Assembly (NCBI RefSeq): GCF_000299875.1
Contig: NZ_AMRK01000001.1
Span: forward strand, 248,001 to 312,000
Origin: Celeribacter baekdonensis B30
GTDB taxonomy: Bacteria > Pseudomonadota > Alphaproteobacteria > Rhodobacterales > Rhodobacteraceae
Direction: 5' to 3'
Length of the DNA: 64,000 nucleotides
Positions 38,446 to 47,435 of the stretch are shown here, in pieces. How positions within the stretch are numbered: position 1 is the stretch's first letter; the number at the start of each line of letters is the position of its first letter. A model generated the notes under the pieces. The model worked only from the letters and a program-made list of their open reading frames with translations. It was not told where the DNA came from and did no database searches. Both the position numbers and the translations under genes were made by a program.

Positions 38446-39395
38446 GGTTCAATCTCCATTTTAAGACTACACAAAAATAGCCTTACTTTTTCAATTATCT
38501 TATTTTCTGGAGCGATTGTTAGCAAACCTGTTGATGCCTGATTACTTAAAATTTGGCTGTTTCCATCAGTAAAATTAACCAACACGTTATAATTTCCTGG
38601 GGCCACAGCCAGTTCGAGCGTTTCTTGTGCACGCTGCGTAGCAATACCAGTGGATGGAATAATAGAAGACGAGTCATTTTGATTTTCTTCGAGTTGTATC
38701 AGGCTTGCCCAGACTTGATTCCCTGCCGGAACATCAATCCATAAGACATCATTAAGGTTGTATGCTCCTCCATTTTTTTGCACCTTTGAACGCAAAAAAC
38801 GAGTATACGCACTCGCGGACAAAGGTGGGTCTGTTGGCAAGACGCCTATGGCTGGATATGCACCATATCCCGTGCGAACAGTAACCTGGCCCGTAGCCTT
38901 CAAATAAGCGGATGCGACCCATGCCGATTGGGTGCTGTCGAATGTTTGCTGTAAGGCTAAGCGCGCGTTGGACGTTCCTGACGTGTTATCTAAGTGATAC
39001 GCCATTCCGTTGGTCAAGGATGCAATGCCTGCGGCACTTTGCATAGCAAAGTCATCAACTATGCTTAAGACAGCACTGGCCGCTCCTGTTTTGTAGACGC
39101 CTGATAACGTTTGTGGAGCACTTGGCGCACTGCTAATGTTGGATGATGCGGTTTCCAAAAGCAGACCACGCTCAGGTCCGCTGCCGTAAAGTCGCGCTTC
39201 ATTCACAGACACTTCAGTCAGGATGCCAGTTTCTGTCGACACAACAGCAGAGGTGGCGCGAGAAACATTCCAGCTCGAAGTATAAAAGTCGTTCGAAAAG
39301 TCCCATACCTCTAATGGAACGCCATATTGCGTGGAGGCATAGGCCTTTAGCTGTGCATTACCCCAAACGGTGGCGTGAAGAAGCGCGAGAGTCAT
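38442..39395 (-). CDS. ghsB: Head-spike fibre-like protein (RcGTA GhsB type)
   Basis: 317 aa from the ATG at 39395, which overlaps the stop of the preceding gene by one base (TAATG). The protein is cytoplasmic-type with no signal peptide. Residues 65-87 (VNEARLYGSGPERGLLLETA) match the 'gives-name-to-end' block of phage head-spike fibre domains. The rest is beta-rich, ending in LELAVAPGNYNVLVNFTDGN and a short basic tail, as in those proteins. In Rhodobacter capsulatus the homologue (rcc01080) forms fibres on gene-transfer-agent heads that bind recipient capsule. The 3' end overlaps a sulfotransferase gene by 4 bp. No capsid, terminase or tail genes occur in the window. Assignment is by recalled family resemblance, not a database hit. 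Confidence 0.7.
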   Translation of the reverse strand: MTLALLHATVWGNAQLKAYASTQYGVPLEVWDFSNDFYTSSWNVSRATSAVVSTETGILTEVSVNEARLYGSGPERGLLLETASSNISSAPSAPQTLSGVYKTGAASAVLSIVDDFAMQSAAGIASLTNGMAYHLDNTSGTSNARLALQQTFDSTQSAWVASAYLKATGQVTVRTGYGAYPAIGVLPTDPPLSASAYTRFLRSKVQKNGGAYNLNDVLWIDVPAGNQVWASLIQLEENQNDSSSIIPSTGIATQRAQETLELAVAPGNYNVLVNFTDGNSQILSNQASTGLLTIAPENKIIEKVRLFLCSLKMEIEP

Positions 39396-39664
39396 TACCA
39401 AGCCACCATGATATCTGTTGCCGTCGTACCTGTGGCGTGAATGCGACAAATCTCAAGGGGATGCCACCCGGCTTGAAGTGAAGGCGTTGCCACAGTCTCA
39501 CCACCAAGCGTGGTGACACGAAGAGTCCCCGCGACGCCGACATAAATCATCTGAGGCACGTGTCCCAAGTCAGTGGTGTCATCGGGAGTCACAATTGCGA
39601 GATGTGTCGGTGAACCGATACGCTGAACACTACGGCCTTGAAATTGGTTCTCTGAAGTCATCAT
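39395..39664 (-). CDS. ghsA: Head-spike base protein (RcGTA GhsA / Rcc01079 family)
   Basis: 89-aa beta-rich protein. HLAIVTPDDTTDL (21-33), IYVGVAGTLRVTTLGGETV (40-58) and HATGTTATDIMVAW (76-89) follow the family pattern VTPsDstDL...lYVGgaGdl.V...GG..V...atGTTAtdIv.l. AAGGG lies 5-6 nt before the ATG at 39664 (a second ATG follows immediately). The stop overlaps the start of the fibre gene by one base, so base and fibre are made in a coupled way. In R. capsulatus this protein is the spike base on GTA heads and lies outside the GTA structural cluster, near capsule genes; the same arrangement seems present here. Upstream is a 157-bp gap from the acetyltransferase gene that may hold a separate promoter. 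Confidence 0.82.
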   Translation of the reverse strand: MMTSENQFQGRSVQRIGSPTHLAIVTPDDTTDLGHVPQMIYVGVAGTLRVTTLGGETVATPSLQAGWHPLEICRIHATGTTATDIMVAW

Positions 39665-39821
39665 GATAGCCCTTGTATGCTTGGAATAACGATGCTCGCA
39701 AACTAGCTATAGCCTCTCAAAGAACAGTAAATTCGGCGGCCCCTCTACTGCAAACCCGCGCAACACTGATCACGATTGTTAAGCGCAACGTTGCTATCAA
39801 TGCCCCCCCCGTCACTTGTAT

Positions 39822-40364
39822 TCAGATGAACGGAATAGGAGCGGCTCCGGGTTGATAGTTAAAGTCATGCCGTGTCCTTTCGCCGATCCGCTTTGCCGGT
39901 ATTCCAGCATATACGCCATATGGATCAGTCGATTTTGTTACGACGGAATGTGCTGCAACAACACAGCCCTCCGCGATAGTAACCCCAGGCAACACTGTAA
40001 CTCTTGGTCCAATCCAGCACCAATCACAAACCTCAATCGGCGCAAAGATCGTTGCAAAGCTTGCATCTTGATAGTCATGTTGGGCGGTCCAAAAAGCAGC
40101 CTCTGACGAAACATTTACATTTCGGCCAAATCTTAGCCCGCCACGACCATCCAATTCACATCCATTACCAATTGACGTACCGGCTCCAATTTTAATCTTG
40201 CGACTGCCGCGCATCCGCGCTCCGCGATAGAGAGTTGCATGTTTCCCGATCGAAACCCGGGAAACATTTTTATATAAAAAATTCCGTATTGTATGAGACG
40301 GCAAAGACCCGATGAACTCAGTTAAAAGAAGGTATGCACCATAAGCTAAAGCCTTTACCGCCAT
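39822..40364 (-). CDS. Left-handed beta-helix acetyltransferase (WcaF/LacA type)
   Basis: 180 aa. Repeated hexapeptides (VSIGKHATLYRGARMRGSRKIKIGAG; WIGPRVTVLPGVTIAEGCVVAAHSVV) build a left-handed beta-helix, and the conserved TVLPGVTIAEGCVVAAHSVVT with YGVYAGIPAKRIG is the C-terminal signature of colanic-acid-type WcaF/WcaB acetyltransferases. The catalytic His is expected in AAFWTAQHD. Probably O-acetylates a sugar of the repeat unit using acetyl-CoA. Lies 3 bp after gmd. Confidence 0.88.
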   Translation of the reverse strand: MAVKALAYGAYLLLTEFIGSLPSHTIRNFLYKNVSRVSIGKHATLYRGARMRGSRKIKIGAGTSIGNGCELDGRGGLRFGRNVNVSSEAAFWTAQHDYQDASFATIFAPIEVCDWCWIGPRVTVLPGVTIAEGCVVAAHSVVTKSTDPYGVYAGIPAKRIGERTRHDFNYQPGAAPIPFI

Positions 40365-40367
40365 CGC

Positions 40368-41486
40368 CTAACCCTCAACACTAATGGGCAATTCCAGACC
40401 ATGTTCTTTCAAAAGCGCAGTACGTCTGGCTGATTTGAGGTCTTCCATCACCATCTCTGCACACATTTCTTTCGCAGTAATTTCTGGCGTCCAACCCAGC
40501 ACTTTTTTGGCTTTACTCGGATCACCCAATAGCGTCTCCACTTCGGCGGGACGGAAATAACGCGGATCAATTCGCATCACGACATCGCCAACTTTGAGCG
40601 CAAGGGCCTTGTCTCCTTCAATAGATGTAATTGTTGCGATTTCATCGACACCTGTTCCGGTGAACTCAAGCTCGATACCAAGTTCGCGGGCAGACCATGT
40701 GATAAACTCACGCACAGAATACTGAACACCTGTGGCGATTACGAAGTCTTCGGGCGTGTCTTGTTGCAACATCATCCACTGCATCCGCACGTAGTCTTTG
40801 GCGTGACCCCAATCGCGCAGACTGTCGATGTTACCCATGTAGAGGCACTTCTCAAGTCCCATAGCCATGTTGGCTAGACCGCGGGTAATTTTGCGAGTTA
40901 CAAAGGTTTCGCCCCGGCGTGGGCTCTCGTGGTTGAACAGGATGCCGTTGCAGGCATACATGCCATAGCTTTCACGGTAGTTCACCGCGATCCAATAGGC
41001 GTAAAGTTTGGCCACAGCATAGGGCGAACGCGGGTGGAACGGGGTTGTCTCTTTTTGCGGAATCTCTTGCACCAAACCGTAAAGCTCAGAGGTCGAGGCC
41101 TGATAGAACTTGGTCTTTTTCTCAAGACCAAGGAAGCGGATGGCCTCCAGAAGCCGCAGCGTGCCCATAGCATCGACATCGGCAGTATATTCAGGAGCCT
41201 CAAAAGACACAGCAACGTGCGACTGGGCGCCAAGGTTATACACCTCATCCGGCTCAATATCGCGCAACAGGCGCGTCAGGTTGGAACTGTCGGAGAGATC
41301 ACCGTAGTGCAGTTTGAAACGTGCATTGTCTGTGTGTGGGTCTTCGTAAATGTGATCCACACGCTGCGTGTTAAACAAAGACGCACGGCGTTTAATCCCG
41401 TGGACCTCATAGCCCTTTTCCAAAAGAAACTCCGCGAGATACGAACCATCTTGTCCCGTCACCCCCGTAATCAGTGCCTTTTTCAT
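40368..41486 (-). CDS. gmd: GDP-mannose 4,6-dehydratase
   Basis: 372 aa NAD(P)-dependent short-chain dehydrogenase-fold enzyme making GDP-4-keto-6-deoxymannose, the precursor of GDP-fucose. [22 protein letters not shown] is the nucleotide-binding start, STSELYG and [10 protein letters not shown] supply the catalytic Ser/Thr and Tyr-x3-Lys, and [16 protein letters not shown] is the GMD-specific block. Start at 41486 (MKKALITGV) follows AAGGG at 7-8 nt; the ORF extends upstream to 41711 but those residues overlap the WcaI-like gene. It works with fcl at 43038. Confidence 0.97.
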   Translation of the reverse strand: MKKALITGVTGQDGSYLAEFLLEKGYEVHGIKRRASLFNTQRVDHIYEDPHTDNARFKLHYGDLSDSSNLTRLLRDIEPDEVYNLGAQSHVAVSFEAPEYTADVDAMGTLRLLEAIRFLGLEKKTKFYQASTSELYGLVQEIPQKETTPFHPRSPYAVAKLYAYWIAVNYRESYGMYACNGILFNHESPRRGETFVTRKITRGLANMAMGLEKCLYMGNIDSLRDWGHAKDYVRMQWMMLQQDTPEDFVIATGVQYSVREFITWSARELGIELEFTGTGVDEIATITSIEGDKALALKVGDVVMRIDPRYFRPAEVETLLGDPSKAKKVLGWTPEITAKEMCAEMVMEDLKSARRTALLKEHGLELPISVEG

Positions 41487-41490
41487 GTCT

Positions 41491-42756
41491 TCACCCTTTA
41501 ACTGATGTGCTTTGATCGCGTTCGCGAACCTTAGGTGCCAATTGGCACAGTTTTGTTTCAAGTTTACAGATGATTCTATCCATATCCCAGTTAGCATTCG
41601 CGCTGAGGCGAGCTTGTTTACCAAAGGCCGCACGCTGCTCCGAATCATCCAAAAGCGCTTCAATAGTGGATGCAAAAGCTGCAACATCCCCAGGAGGCGT
41701 GACAATGCCACTGCCTTTAAGTTCTTGGGCCAAAGCGGTGTCTGGCCCAGCCGTCGCTATGACTGGACGCCCGGAAGCAAGCATGTTGGTCAATTTGGAT
41801 GGCAGAACAAGCTCTGCAACACCCGCAATTTGTGGCAGCAAATGCACATCAGCCATGCCAAGCGCATCGCTCAGTTTTTCAAGCGGTTGCAAAGGTAAGA
41901 ACTGGATATTGTTCAACCCTTCCGCCGCATCTTTGAGTGTCGAAAGAAACGACCCTTCACCGCATATCACGAAGGTCAGATCATCGCGGTGCTGCAACAA
42001 GCGCGCAGCTGCAGGGATGATTTCCAGCCCCTGCTTGGCCGCCACATTGCCGGAATAATACGCAACATATTTTGTTGTGATCCCAAGCTCTTCGCGCATA
42101 GGAGACACCCCTTCGACCACAGTGACCCGGGACAGGTTCGCCCAATTGCGAAGCTCGTATATTTTCGCTTGAGGTACACCTTTTTCATGCAACTTATCGA
42201 GCATCGGCTGTGAGATTGAACTGATTATATCGAAGCGGCCAAGCATCCAGCGCTCAAAGGCAAGTGCCATCCGTCCCAAACGACTTTCAGAACCAATTGC
42301 GCCCGTGGCAAATGCAGCTTCGACCTCGAAATCCTGCACGTGGAGCCAAAGCTTGGCTCCAGTTAAACGCGCGGTGGCCCAGCCACTGATCGCAGACACA
42401 AGGGAGGGCGCGACCACAAAGACCACATCAGGCCTCTTACGCACCGCATCTCCAAGCAAACGCGGCAGGGCGGTCAGAGCAAAGCTTGCATAATGAATCA
42501 TTCGGGATTTTGCAGTCGGAATTTGGGGGACATAAAGCGGACAATGAATAACCTTTGCTCCGCTATCGGTCATGATCGTCCGATAGCGGAATTGCGGCCA
42601 GCCTTCACCCAGTTTCCATTGAGGATAGTAGGGATGGGCGCATACAACTACCACGTCATGGCCACGGGCAGAAAACTCATCTGCTAGTCCGGTTGAGTAG
42701 ACCGCGATGCCAATTTTTTCAGGGGCGTAATTCAGCCCAAGAATTTGTATCTTCAC
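41491..42756 (-). CDS. WcaI-like GT4 glycosyltransferase
   Basis: 421 aa from the GTG at 42756 (AGAGG 5 nt upstream), giving [21 protein letters not shown], the characteristic start of WcaI-type fucosyltransferases. The donor domain is [20 protein letters not shown], and [24 protein letters not shown] carries the conserved PSKLxNMLASG of that group. First gene of the minus-strand operon, 4 bp upstream of gmd, so transfer of a GDP-fucose-derived residue is plausible but unproven. The ORF upstream to 42819 contains no family-like sequence. Confidence 0.85.
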   Translation of the reverse strand: MKIQILGLNYAPEKIGIAVYSTGLADEFSARGHDVVVVCAHPYYPQWKLGEGWPQFRYRTIMTDSGAKVIHCPLYVPQIPTAKSRMIHYASFALTALPRLLGDAVRKRPDVVFVVAPSLVSAISGWATARLTGAKLWLHVQDFEVEAAFATGAIGSESRLGRMALAFERWMLGRFDIISSISQPMLDKLHEKGVPQAKIYELRNWANLSRVTVVEGVSPMREELGITTKYVAYYSGNVAAKQGLEIIPAAARLLQHRDDLTFVICGEGSFLSTLKDAAEGLNNIQFLPLQPLEKLSDALGMADVHLLPQIAGVAELVLPSKLTNMLASGRPVIATAGPDTALAQELKGSGIVTPPGDVAAFASTIEALLDDSEQRAAFGKQARLSANANWDMDRIICKLETKLCQLAPKVRERDQSTSVKG

Positions 42757-43037
42757 TTTAACCTCTTCCGCCATACGCCCTACTCTTAGGCTTCGGCAAC
42801 GTCTTGGGCAGTTCCTCAAAACGCACTCACATCGTTGCCAGAGACCTAAATGAAAACACCGCTATCCGCAAACTTTCGCTGCTAAAACTGCCCGATACTT
42901 AGCCGCTGCCTTCAAAAGTGTCACAAATAGATCAGAGAGTATCACAATTACTCAAATCAAGGCTGCGGCACGGTTTGCTTTGAGTCGCGCTACGTGACAC
43001 ATAACAACAGTAGGAAGAAATTGGTGTGAGGTATGAC
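42757..43037. promoter_or_regulatory. Divergent promoter region between WcaI-like gene and fcl
   Basis: 281 bp of non-coding sequence between two genes transcribed away from each other; the promoters of both halves of the fucose/polysaccharide gene set must lie here or upstream within flanks. I could not define -35/-10 elements with confidence. Confidence 0.5.
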
Positions 43038-44018
43038 ATGGAAAAGAAAATTTACGTTGCCGGGCATCGCGGGATGGTTGGCGGGGCAATTCTGCGCAAA
43101 CTTGAAGACCGCCGTGCCACAGGTAAAAACTTGATACTTCTTACACGGTCGTCCTCGGAACTGGATTTAACAAACCAGCAGGCCGTTCAGGCATTCATGC
43201 ATGACGAAAAACCAGATGAAGTCATCCTTGCCGCAGCCAAAGTCGGAGGGATTATCGCCAACAACAGCTATCCAGCCCAGTTCATTTATGAAAACCTGAT
43301 GATCGAGTGCAATGTGATCAATGCCGCTTATGAGGCAGGCGTCAAAAAACTGCTGCAACTCGGGTCCTCTTGCATCTATCCCAAAATGGCCGAACAACCG
43401 ATGAGAGAAGAAGCCCTTTTGACGGGCACTCTTGAGCCGACAAACGAACCTTACGCTATTGCCAAGATTGCCGGAATCAAGCTGTGCGAAAGCTACAACC
43501 GGCAATACGGTGTGGATTATCGCTCTGTCATGCCCACAAACCTCTACGGGCCAGGGGATAATTTCCATCCTCAAAACTCCCATGTCCTGCCTGCTCTGAT
43601 TCGTCGTTTTCACGAAGCGGTCGAAAACAATACAAAGGTAGTGACCATTTGGGGGTCAGGCAATCCGATGCGCGAGTTTCTCCATGTTGACGACATGGCG
43701 GAGGCGTCGCTTTTTGTGCTGGATCTGGATGACACAACCTATCAAAGCGAAACTCAGCCAATGCTGAGTCACATCAACGTGGGGTCTGGTACCGATGTCA
43801 CCATCCGTGAATTGGCCGAGATCGTTGCTGAGGTCACGGGATATAAGGGCAAGCTCGCATTTGATGCAACCAAGCCAGATGGCGCACCACGCAAGCTGAT
43901 GAATGTCAGCCGTCTTGCTCGGCTGGGCTGGACTGCATCCATTCCGTTGCAAGAGGGCGTCCGGGAGACTTATGCTTGGTTCCTTGAGAAGGGGCTGGCA
44001 GGGCTACGGTCGAAGTGA
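43038..44018 (+). CDS. fcl: GDP-L-fucose synthase
   Basis: 326 aa epimerase/reductase completing GDP-L-fucose synthesis from GMD's product. [19 protein letters not shown] is the Rossmann start, GSSCIYP and [22 protein letters not shown] contain the active-site Cys and Tyr-x3-Lys, and [14 protein letters not shown] is GDP-fucose-synthase specific. Start at 43038 (ATG, GAGG 7 nt upstream) preferred over the GTG at 43026. Divergent from the gmd operon and convergent with manC. Confidence 0.96.
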   Translation: MEKKIYVAGHRGMVGGAILRKLEDRRATGKNLILLTRSSSELDLTNQQAVQAFMHDEKPDEVILAAAKVGGIIANNSYPAQFIYENLMIECNVINAAYEAGVKKLLQLGSSCIYPKMAEQPMREEALLTGTLEPTNEPYAIAKIAGIKLCESYNRQYGVDYRSVMPTNLYGPGDNFHPQNSHVLPALIRRFHEAVENNTKVVTIWGSGNPMREFLHVDDMAEASLFVLDLDDTTYQSETQPMLSHINVGSGTDVTIRELAEIVAEVTGYKGKLAFDATKPDGAPRKLMNVSRLARLGWTASIPLQEGVRETYAWFLEKGLAGLRSK

Positions 44019-44052
44019 GACCGCGCCCTTCCACTTTCCAGATTTGGGGAGT

Positions 44053-44069
44053 GTTGCAATGAATGCAAC
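44053..44069. terminator. Small hairpin between convergent fcl and manC
   Basis: GTTGCA-ATGAA-TGCAAC, perfect 6-bp arms, in the 51-bp spacer between the two stop codons. No T-run on either side; weak candidate. Confidence 0.3.
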
Positions 44070-45527
44070 TTATCCCTTAGCCCCTTGGCCGCGCGAATAG
44101 ACATCCTCGTAGCGGATGATGTCATCTTCGCCGACATAGGAACCGGTTTGCACTTCAATCAGCACCATCGGCACTTTGCCGGGGTTTTCCATCCGGTGGA
44201 CCGCGCCAAGCGGGATGTAGACGGATTGATTCTCTGTCACGAGTTTAACCTCGTCATCCACCGTTACACGCGCCGTGCCTTCAACCACGATCCAATGCTC
44301 GGAGCGGTGGAAATGGCTTTGCAGGCTGAGCGCCGCGCCCGGATGCACATGGATGCGTTTCACTTGGAATCGCCCGCCAACAACAAGGCTCTCAAACCAG
44401 CCCCAAGGCCGGTGATCTTTTGGGAACATCGTGGCTTGCGCAGCACCTTTGGCTTTGAGGGCCGCCACGGCTTTTTTGACGTCCTGTGCGCATGACATAT
44501 CTGCCACCAACACGGCATCATTCATGGCAATGGCCATCACATTCTTAAGGCCGATCCCAACGATTTCGAGGTGTTCACTGTCAGAGCGCAACAGGCTGTT
44601 TTCACAATCAATCGCGGTGGCTTCGCCAGAGGTCACAACACCGTTCGCATCCGGGCCCAATTCACGCCACACCGCATCCCAGCCGCCAAGATCGGACCAA
44701 CCGCCGTCAAACGGCACAACTGCCAAATTGGCGGCGCGTTCCATCACCGCATAGTCGATAGAAATATCTTCGGCCTGTGCCCAAGCCTCCGCATCCAAAC
44801 GCAAGAAACCAAGATCCACCTGAGCGGTTTCGACAGCCGCGGCCACAGGAGCGGTCAAACCGGGTGCGTGCTCCGCAAAAGCTGCGATGATATCTTTGGC
44901 TTTGAACAGGAAAATCCCCGCGTTCCACATAAACGTACCTGCGATCACCATTTCGGCGGCGCGCTCCGCATCTGGTTTCTCAACAAACTGTTTGAGATCA
45001 ATCGCAGTGCCAGAATCATCCGGCTGAGTAGTCAGTTCGAGATAGCCATAGGCGGTCTCAGCATGGGTTGGCTTGATGCCAAAGGTCACAAGCTTGCCAT
45101 TCTCTACTGCGGCAAGACCTTTCTCAACAGCCGCATGAAACGCCGCCGTATCCGGCACGACATGATCAGAGGGCGCAACAAGCATGATCGCCTCAGGATG
45201 CGTCGCTGACACATGCAAAGCCGCCGCAAGAATCGCCGGAGCCGTGTTGCGCCCTTCGGGCTCAATCAGGATGGCACCAGGATCAATGCCGATGGCTGAC
45301 AATTGTTCCGTAACGATAAACCGAAAATCAGAGCCCGTCAGAACCACAGGAGCTGCAAATTTAAGCTGATCCGTGCCGCCACTGAGACGTTTGGCCGATG
45401 CCTGAAACAAGGTTTGTTCATCCACCAAAGGGACGAATTGTTTGGGATAGCTTTTGCGCGACAAAGGCCACAGGCGGGTGCCAGAGCCACCACACAAAAT
45501 AACGGGCGTGATACATGCAGAGGTCAT
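44070..45527 (-). CDS. manC: Mannose-1-phosphate guanylyltransferase / mannose-6-phosphate isomerase
   Basis: 485-aa bifunctional enzyme producing GDP-mannose. N-terminal nucleotidyltransferase: ILCGGSGTRLWPLSRKSYPKQF (the GTP pyrophosphorylase loop), MLVAPSDHV and FVEKPDAE. C-terminal cupin isomerase domain: RPWGWFESLVVGG, HFHRSEHWIVVEGTA and IPLGAVHRMENPG with metal-binding His. Product feeds the gmd-fcl branch and mannosyl transfer. Transcribed away from manB with a 394-bp intergenic region. Confidence 0.96.
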   Translation of the reverse strand: MTSACITPVILCGGSGTRLWPLSRKSYPKQFVPLVDEQTLFQASAKRLSGGTDQLKFAAPVVLTGSDFRFIVTEQLSAIGIDPGAILIEPEGRNTAPAILAAALHVSATHPEAIMLVAPSDHVVPDTAAFHAAVEKGLAAVENGKLVTFGIKPTHAETAYGYLELTTQPDDSGTAIDLKQFVEKPDAERAAEMVIAGTFMWNAGIFLFKAKDIIAAFAEHAPGLTAPVAAAVETAQVDLGFLRLDAEAWAQAEDISIDYAVMERAANLAVVPFDGGWSDLGGWDAVWRELGPDANGVVTSGEATAIDCENSLLRSDSEHLEIVGIGLKNVMAIAMNDAVLVADMSCAQDVKKAVAALKAKGAAQATMFPKDHRPWGWFESLVVGGRFQVKRIHVHPGAALSLQSHFHRSEHWIVVEGTARVTVDDEVKLVTENQSVYIPLGAVHRMENPGKVPMVLIEVQTGSYVGEDDIIRYEDVYSRGQGAKG

Positions 45528-45921
45528 GATGTAGATCTGTCCTGTCGTTGGGTCATCTCGAATGTCTCATCTATCAGTATTCACCCTATGTGACACCTAG
45601 GTTTATGAAAAAAGGGGGAATAGCCTAAATTTTAGCCGCTCCATTCCACTTAATGTCAAAAGCCACATAAACTCGCCAAATTATCTCAAACCGACTAAAA
45701 AACACACGTTTTCAGGTGCTGAAATTTATACCACCCCCCTAAAAGCGGGCCTTCACATGAATTAAATCGTCTTCTGATTGCATTGAGTCGTTCGACAAAA
45801 TGCACGCTCTGTCCAACAGAGGTGGCTTTCATCGCCGCGAGCCGTTTTAAGTGTTTTTGAACCGACGCCATTAATGCTAAGACCACCTAGGTTACAAATA
45901 TCTGATGGAAGGCTCTCCAAC
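45528..45921. promoter_or_regulatory. Divergent manC-manB intergenic region with repeated ACCTAGGT palindromes
   Basis: 394 bp without a credible gene (a 63-codon minus-strand frame has no features). The 10-mer CACCTAGGTT occurs twice, at 45594-45603 and 45884-45893; its core ACCTAGGT is an 8-bp palindrome. One copy lies near each divergent gene start, a placement expected for a shared operator. The centre is AT-rich. Confidence 0.45.
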
Positions 45922-47310
45922 ATGGCTCCCTCTTTTGGCACCAGCGGTTTGCGCGGCCTTGTAAGTGAACTTAGCGAAGAGGTCGTCTCAGATTATGTGC
46001 ACGCATTTTTGACGACCGTACCCGAATGTGACACCCTCTACGTCGGCCGAGATTTGCGCCCCTCTTCTCCAGACATCGCAGAGATTATTTGTCGTGTGGC
46101 ACAGGGTGCTGGTCTCAATGTTGTGGAGTGTGGCGCTCTCGGTACACCAGCCCTGGCTTTGGCATCAATGAAGGCAGGGGCAGCGGCGATCATGGTCACT
46201 GGTAGCCACATTCCCGCAGATCGCAACGGGTTGAAATTCTATGTGCCTCAGGGCGAAATTTCGAAAGCCGACGAAGCGAGAATCGGAGAAGCCTATGGCG
46301 CGCGTCGCCGTCGAACCGGAACGACGGGCAGCTTGGTGTCTTTGCCGGAGGCCGAATCCTTATATGTGAAACGCTATGTGGATGCCTTCGGGCCCGGAGC
46401 GCTCGACGGTCTTCGCATCGGTGTCTATCGCCATTCCTCGGTGGCCCGCGATACAATGGAACAGATTTTGACTGAATTGGGGGCGCAGGTTGTGCCTTTG
46501 GCGCATTCCGACACATTCATTCCCGTCGATACAGAAGCCGTCGACACAGAAACTCGTGCGAATCTGATTGCATGGAGCCAAGAGCACGCCCTCGACGCTG
46601 TAGCCTCGACTGATGGCGACGCCGACCGTCCGTTGCTGACAGATGCGGCAGGCAAAGTTATCCCCGGAGATGTGCTTGGGGTTTTGACCGCTCGCGTGTT
46701 GGATGCCAAAATGGTGGTCACGCCAGTCTCTTCAAATGACATGGTGCGCCGATGCCCAGAGTTTGACCATGTGAGCCTCACCCGAATCGGGTCACCCTTC
46801 GTCATTGCAGAAATGGAACAGGCCAGCGCCGATGCGCGCTGTATTGGGTTTGAGGCGAATGGCGGGTTCTTGCTGGGCTTTGACGCAACAATCGTGGGCC
46901 CTCTTGCCGCGTTGCCCACGCGGGATTGCATGTTGCCCATCCTTGCGCCTCTCTATGCCGCCAAACAACAAAACGCTTCCTTGGCCGCTCTGGTCTCTGC
47001 CCTGCCTCAGTGCTTCACGGCTGCCGACCGGCTTCAGGAAATTGATCGCGCCAAAGCGGCCCTCTTTCTGACCGGCCTGATTGACGACACTGCAAATCGC
47101 GCACAGTTTTTTGCCCCCTTCGGATCTCTTTCCGACATCGATTTGACGGATGGCCTACGTGTCGATTTCGAAAGTGGGGATGTGGTGCATTTACGCCCCT
47201 CAGGCAACGCACCAGAGTTTCGAATCTATGCGCAATCCAGTTCTGAACTCCGTGCAAAAGATCTTACCGCACAAGTGCGCCATGCCGTCGCTGTTGAACT
47301 GGCCAGTTGA
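45922..47310 (+). CDS. manB: Phosphomannomutase
   Basis: 462 aa alpha-D-phosphohexomutase. MVTGSHIPADRNGLKFYV contains the phosphoserine in the SH loop, STDGDADRPLL is the Mg2+ loop, FEANGGFLLG the sugar-binding loop (G-E-x-S/N-G-G type), and LRPSGNAPEFRIYAQSSS the C-terminal phosphate-binding loop. Converts mannose 6-phosphate to mannose 1-phosphate for manC. The ATG at 45922 is preceded by GGAAGG; the extension to 45874 is unlike the family. Followed after 125 bp by the Wzc-like gene. Confidence 0.93.
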   Translation: MAPSFGTSGLRGLVSELSEEVVSDYVHAFLTTVPECDTLYVGRDLRPSSPDIAEIICRVAQGAGLNVVECGALGTPALALASMKAGAAAIMVTGSHIPADRNGLKFYVPQGEISKADEARIGEAYGARRRRTGTTGSLVSLPEAESLYVKRYVDAFGPGALDGLRIGVYRHSSVARDTMEQILTELGAQVVPLAHSDTFIPVDTEAVDTETRANLIAWSQEHALDAVASTDGDADRPLLTDAAGKVIPGDVLGVLTARVLDAKMVVTPVSSNDMVRRCPEFDHVSLTRIGSPFVIAEMEQASADARCIGFEANGGFLLGFDATIVGPLAALPTRDCMLPILAPLYAAKQQNASLAALVSALPQCFTAADRLQEIDRAKAALFLTGLIDDTANRAQFFAPFGSLSDIDLTDGLRVDFESGDVVHLRPSGNAPEFRIYAQSSSELRAKDLTAQVRHAVAVELAS

Positions 47311-47435
47311 ATGGCGACGGCAATGCGCCTGCAGCGAAAGAAACACATCATCGACATTTTCTACCGCAGGCCAATGGATATCCATCCGCAATCACACTAC
47401 AGACAACGCAACCCTTTTAATGAGTTGAGAAGCCC

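Noticed and set aside
38442-39664. Prophage remnant
   Set aside because: No integrase, terminase, capsid or tail genes and no attachment repeats; the pair is translationally integrated in a polysaccharide operon, so a GTA-accessory interpretation is preferred.
45695-45886. 63-codon minus-strand frame in the manC-manB spacer
   Set aside because: No start context, no features, AT-rich and in a promoter region.
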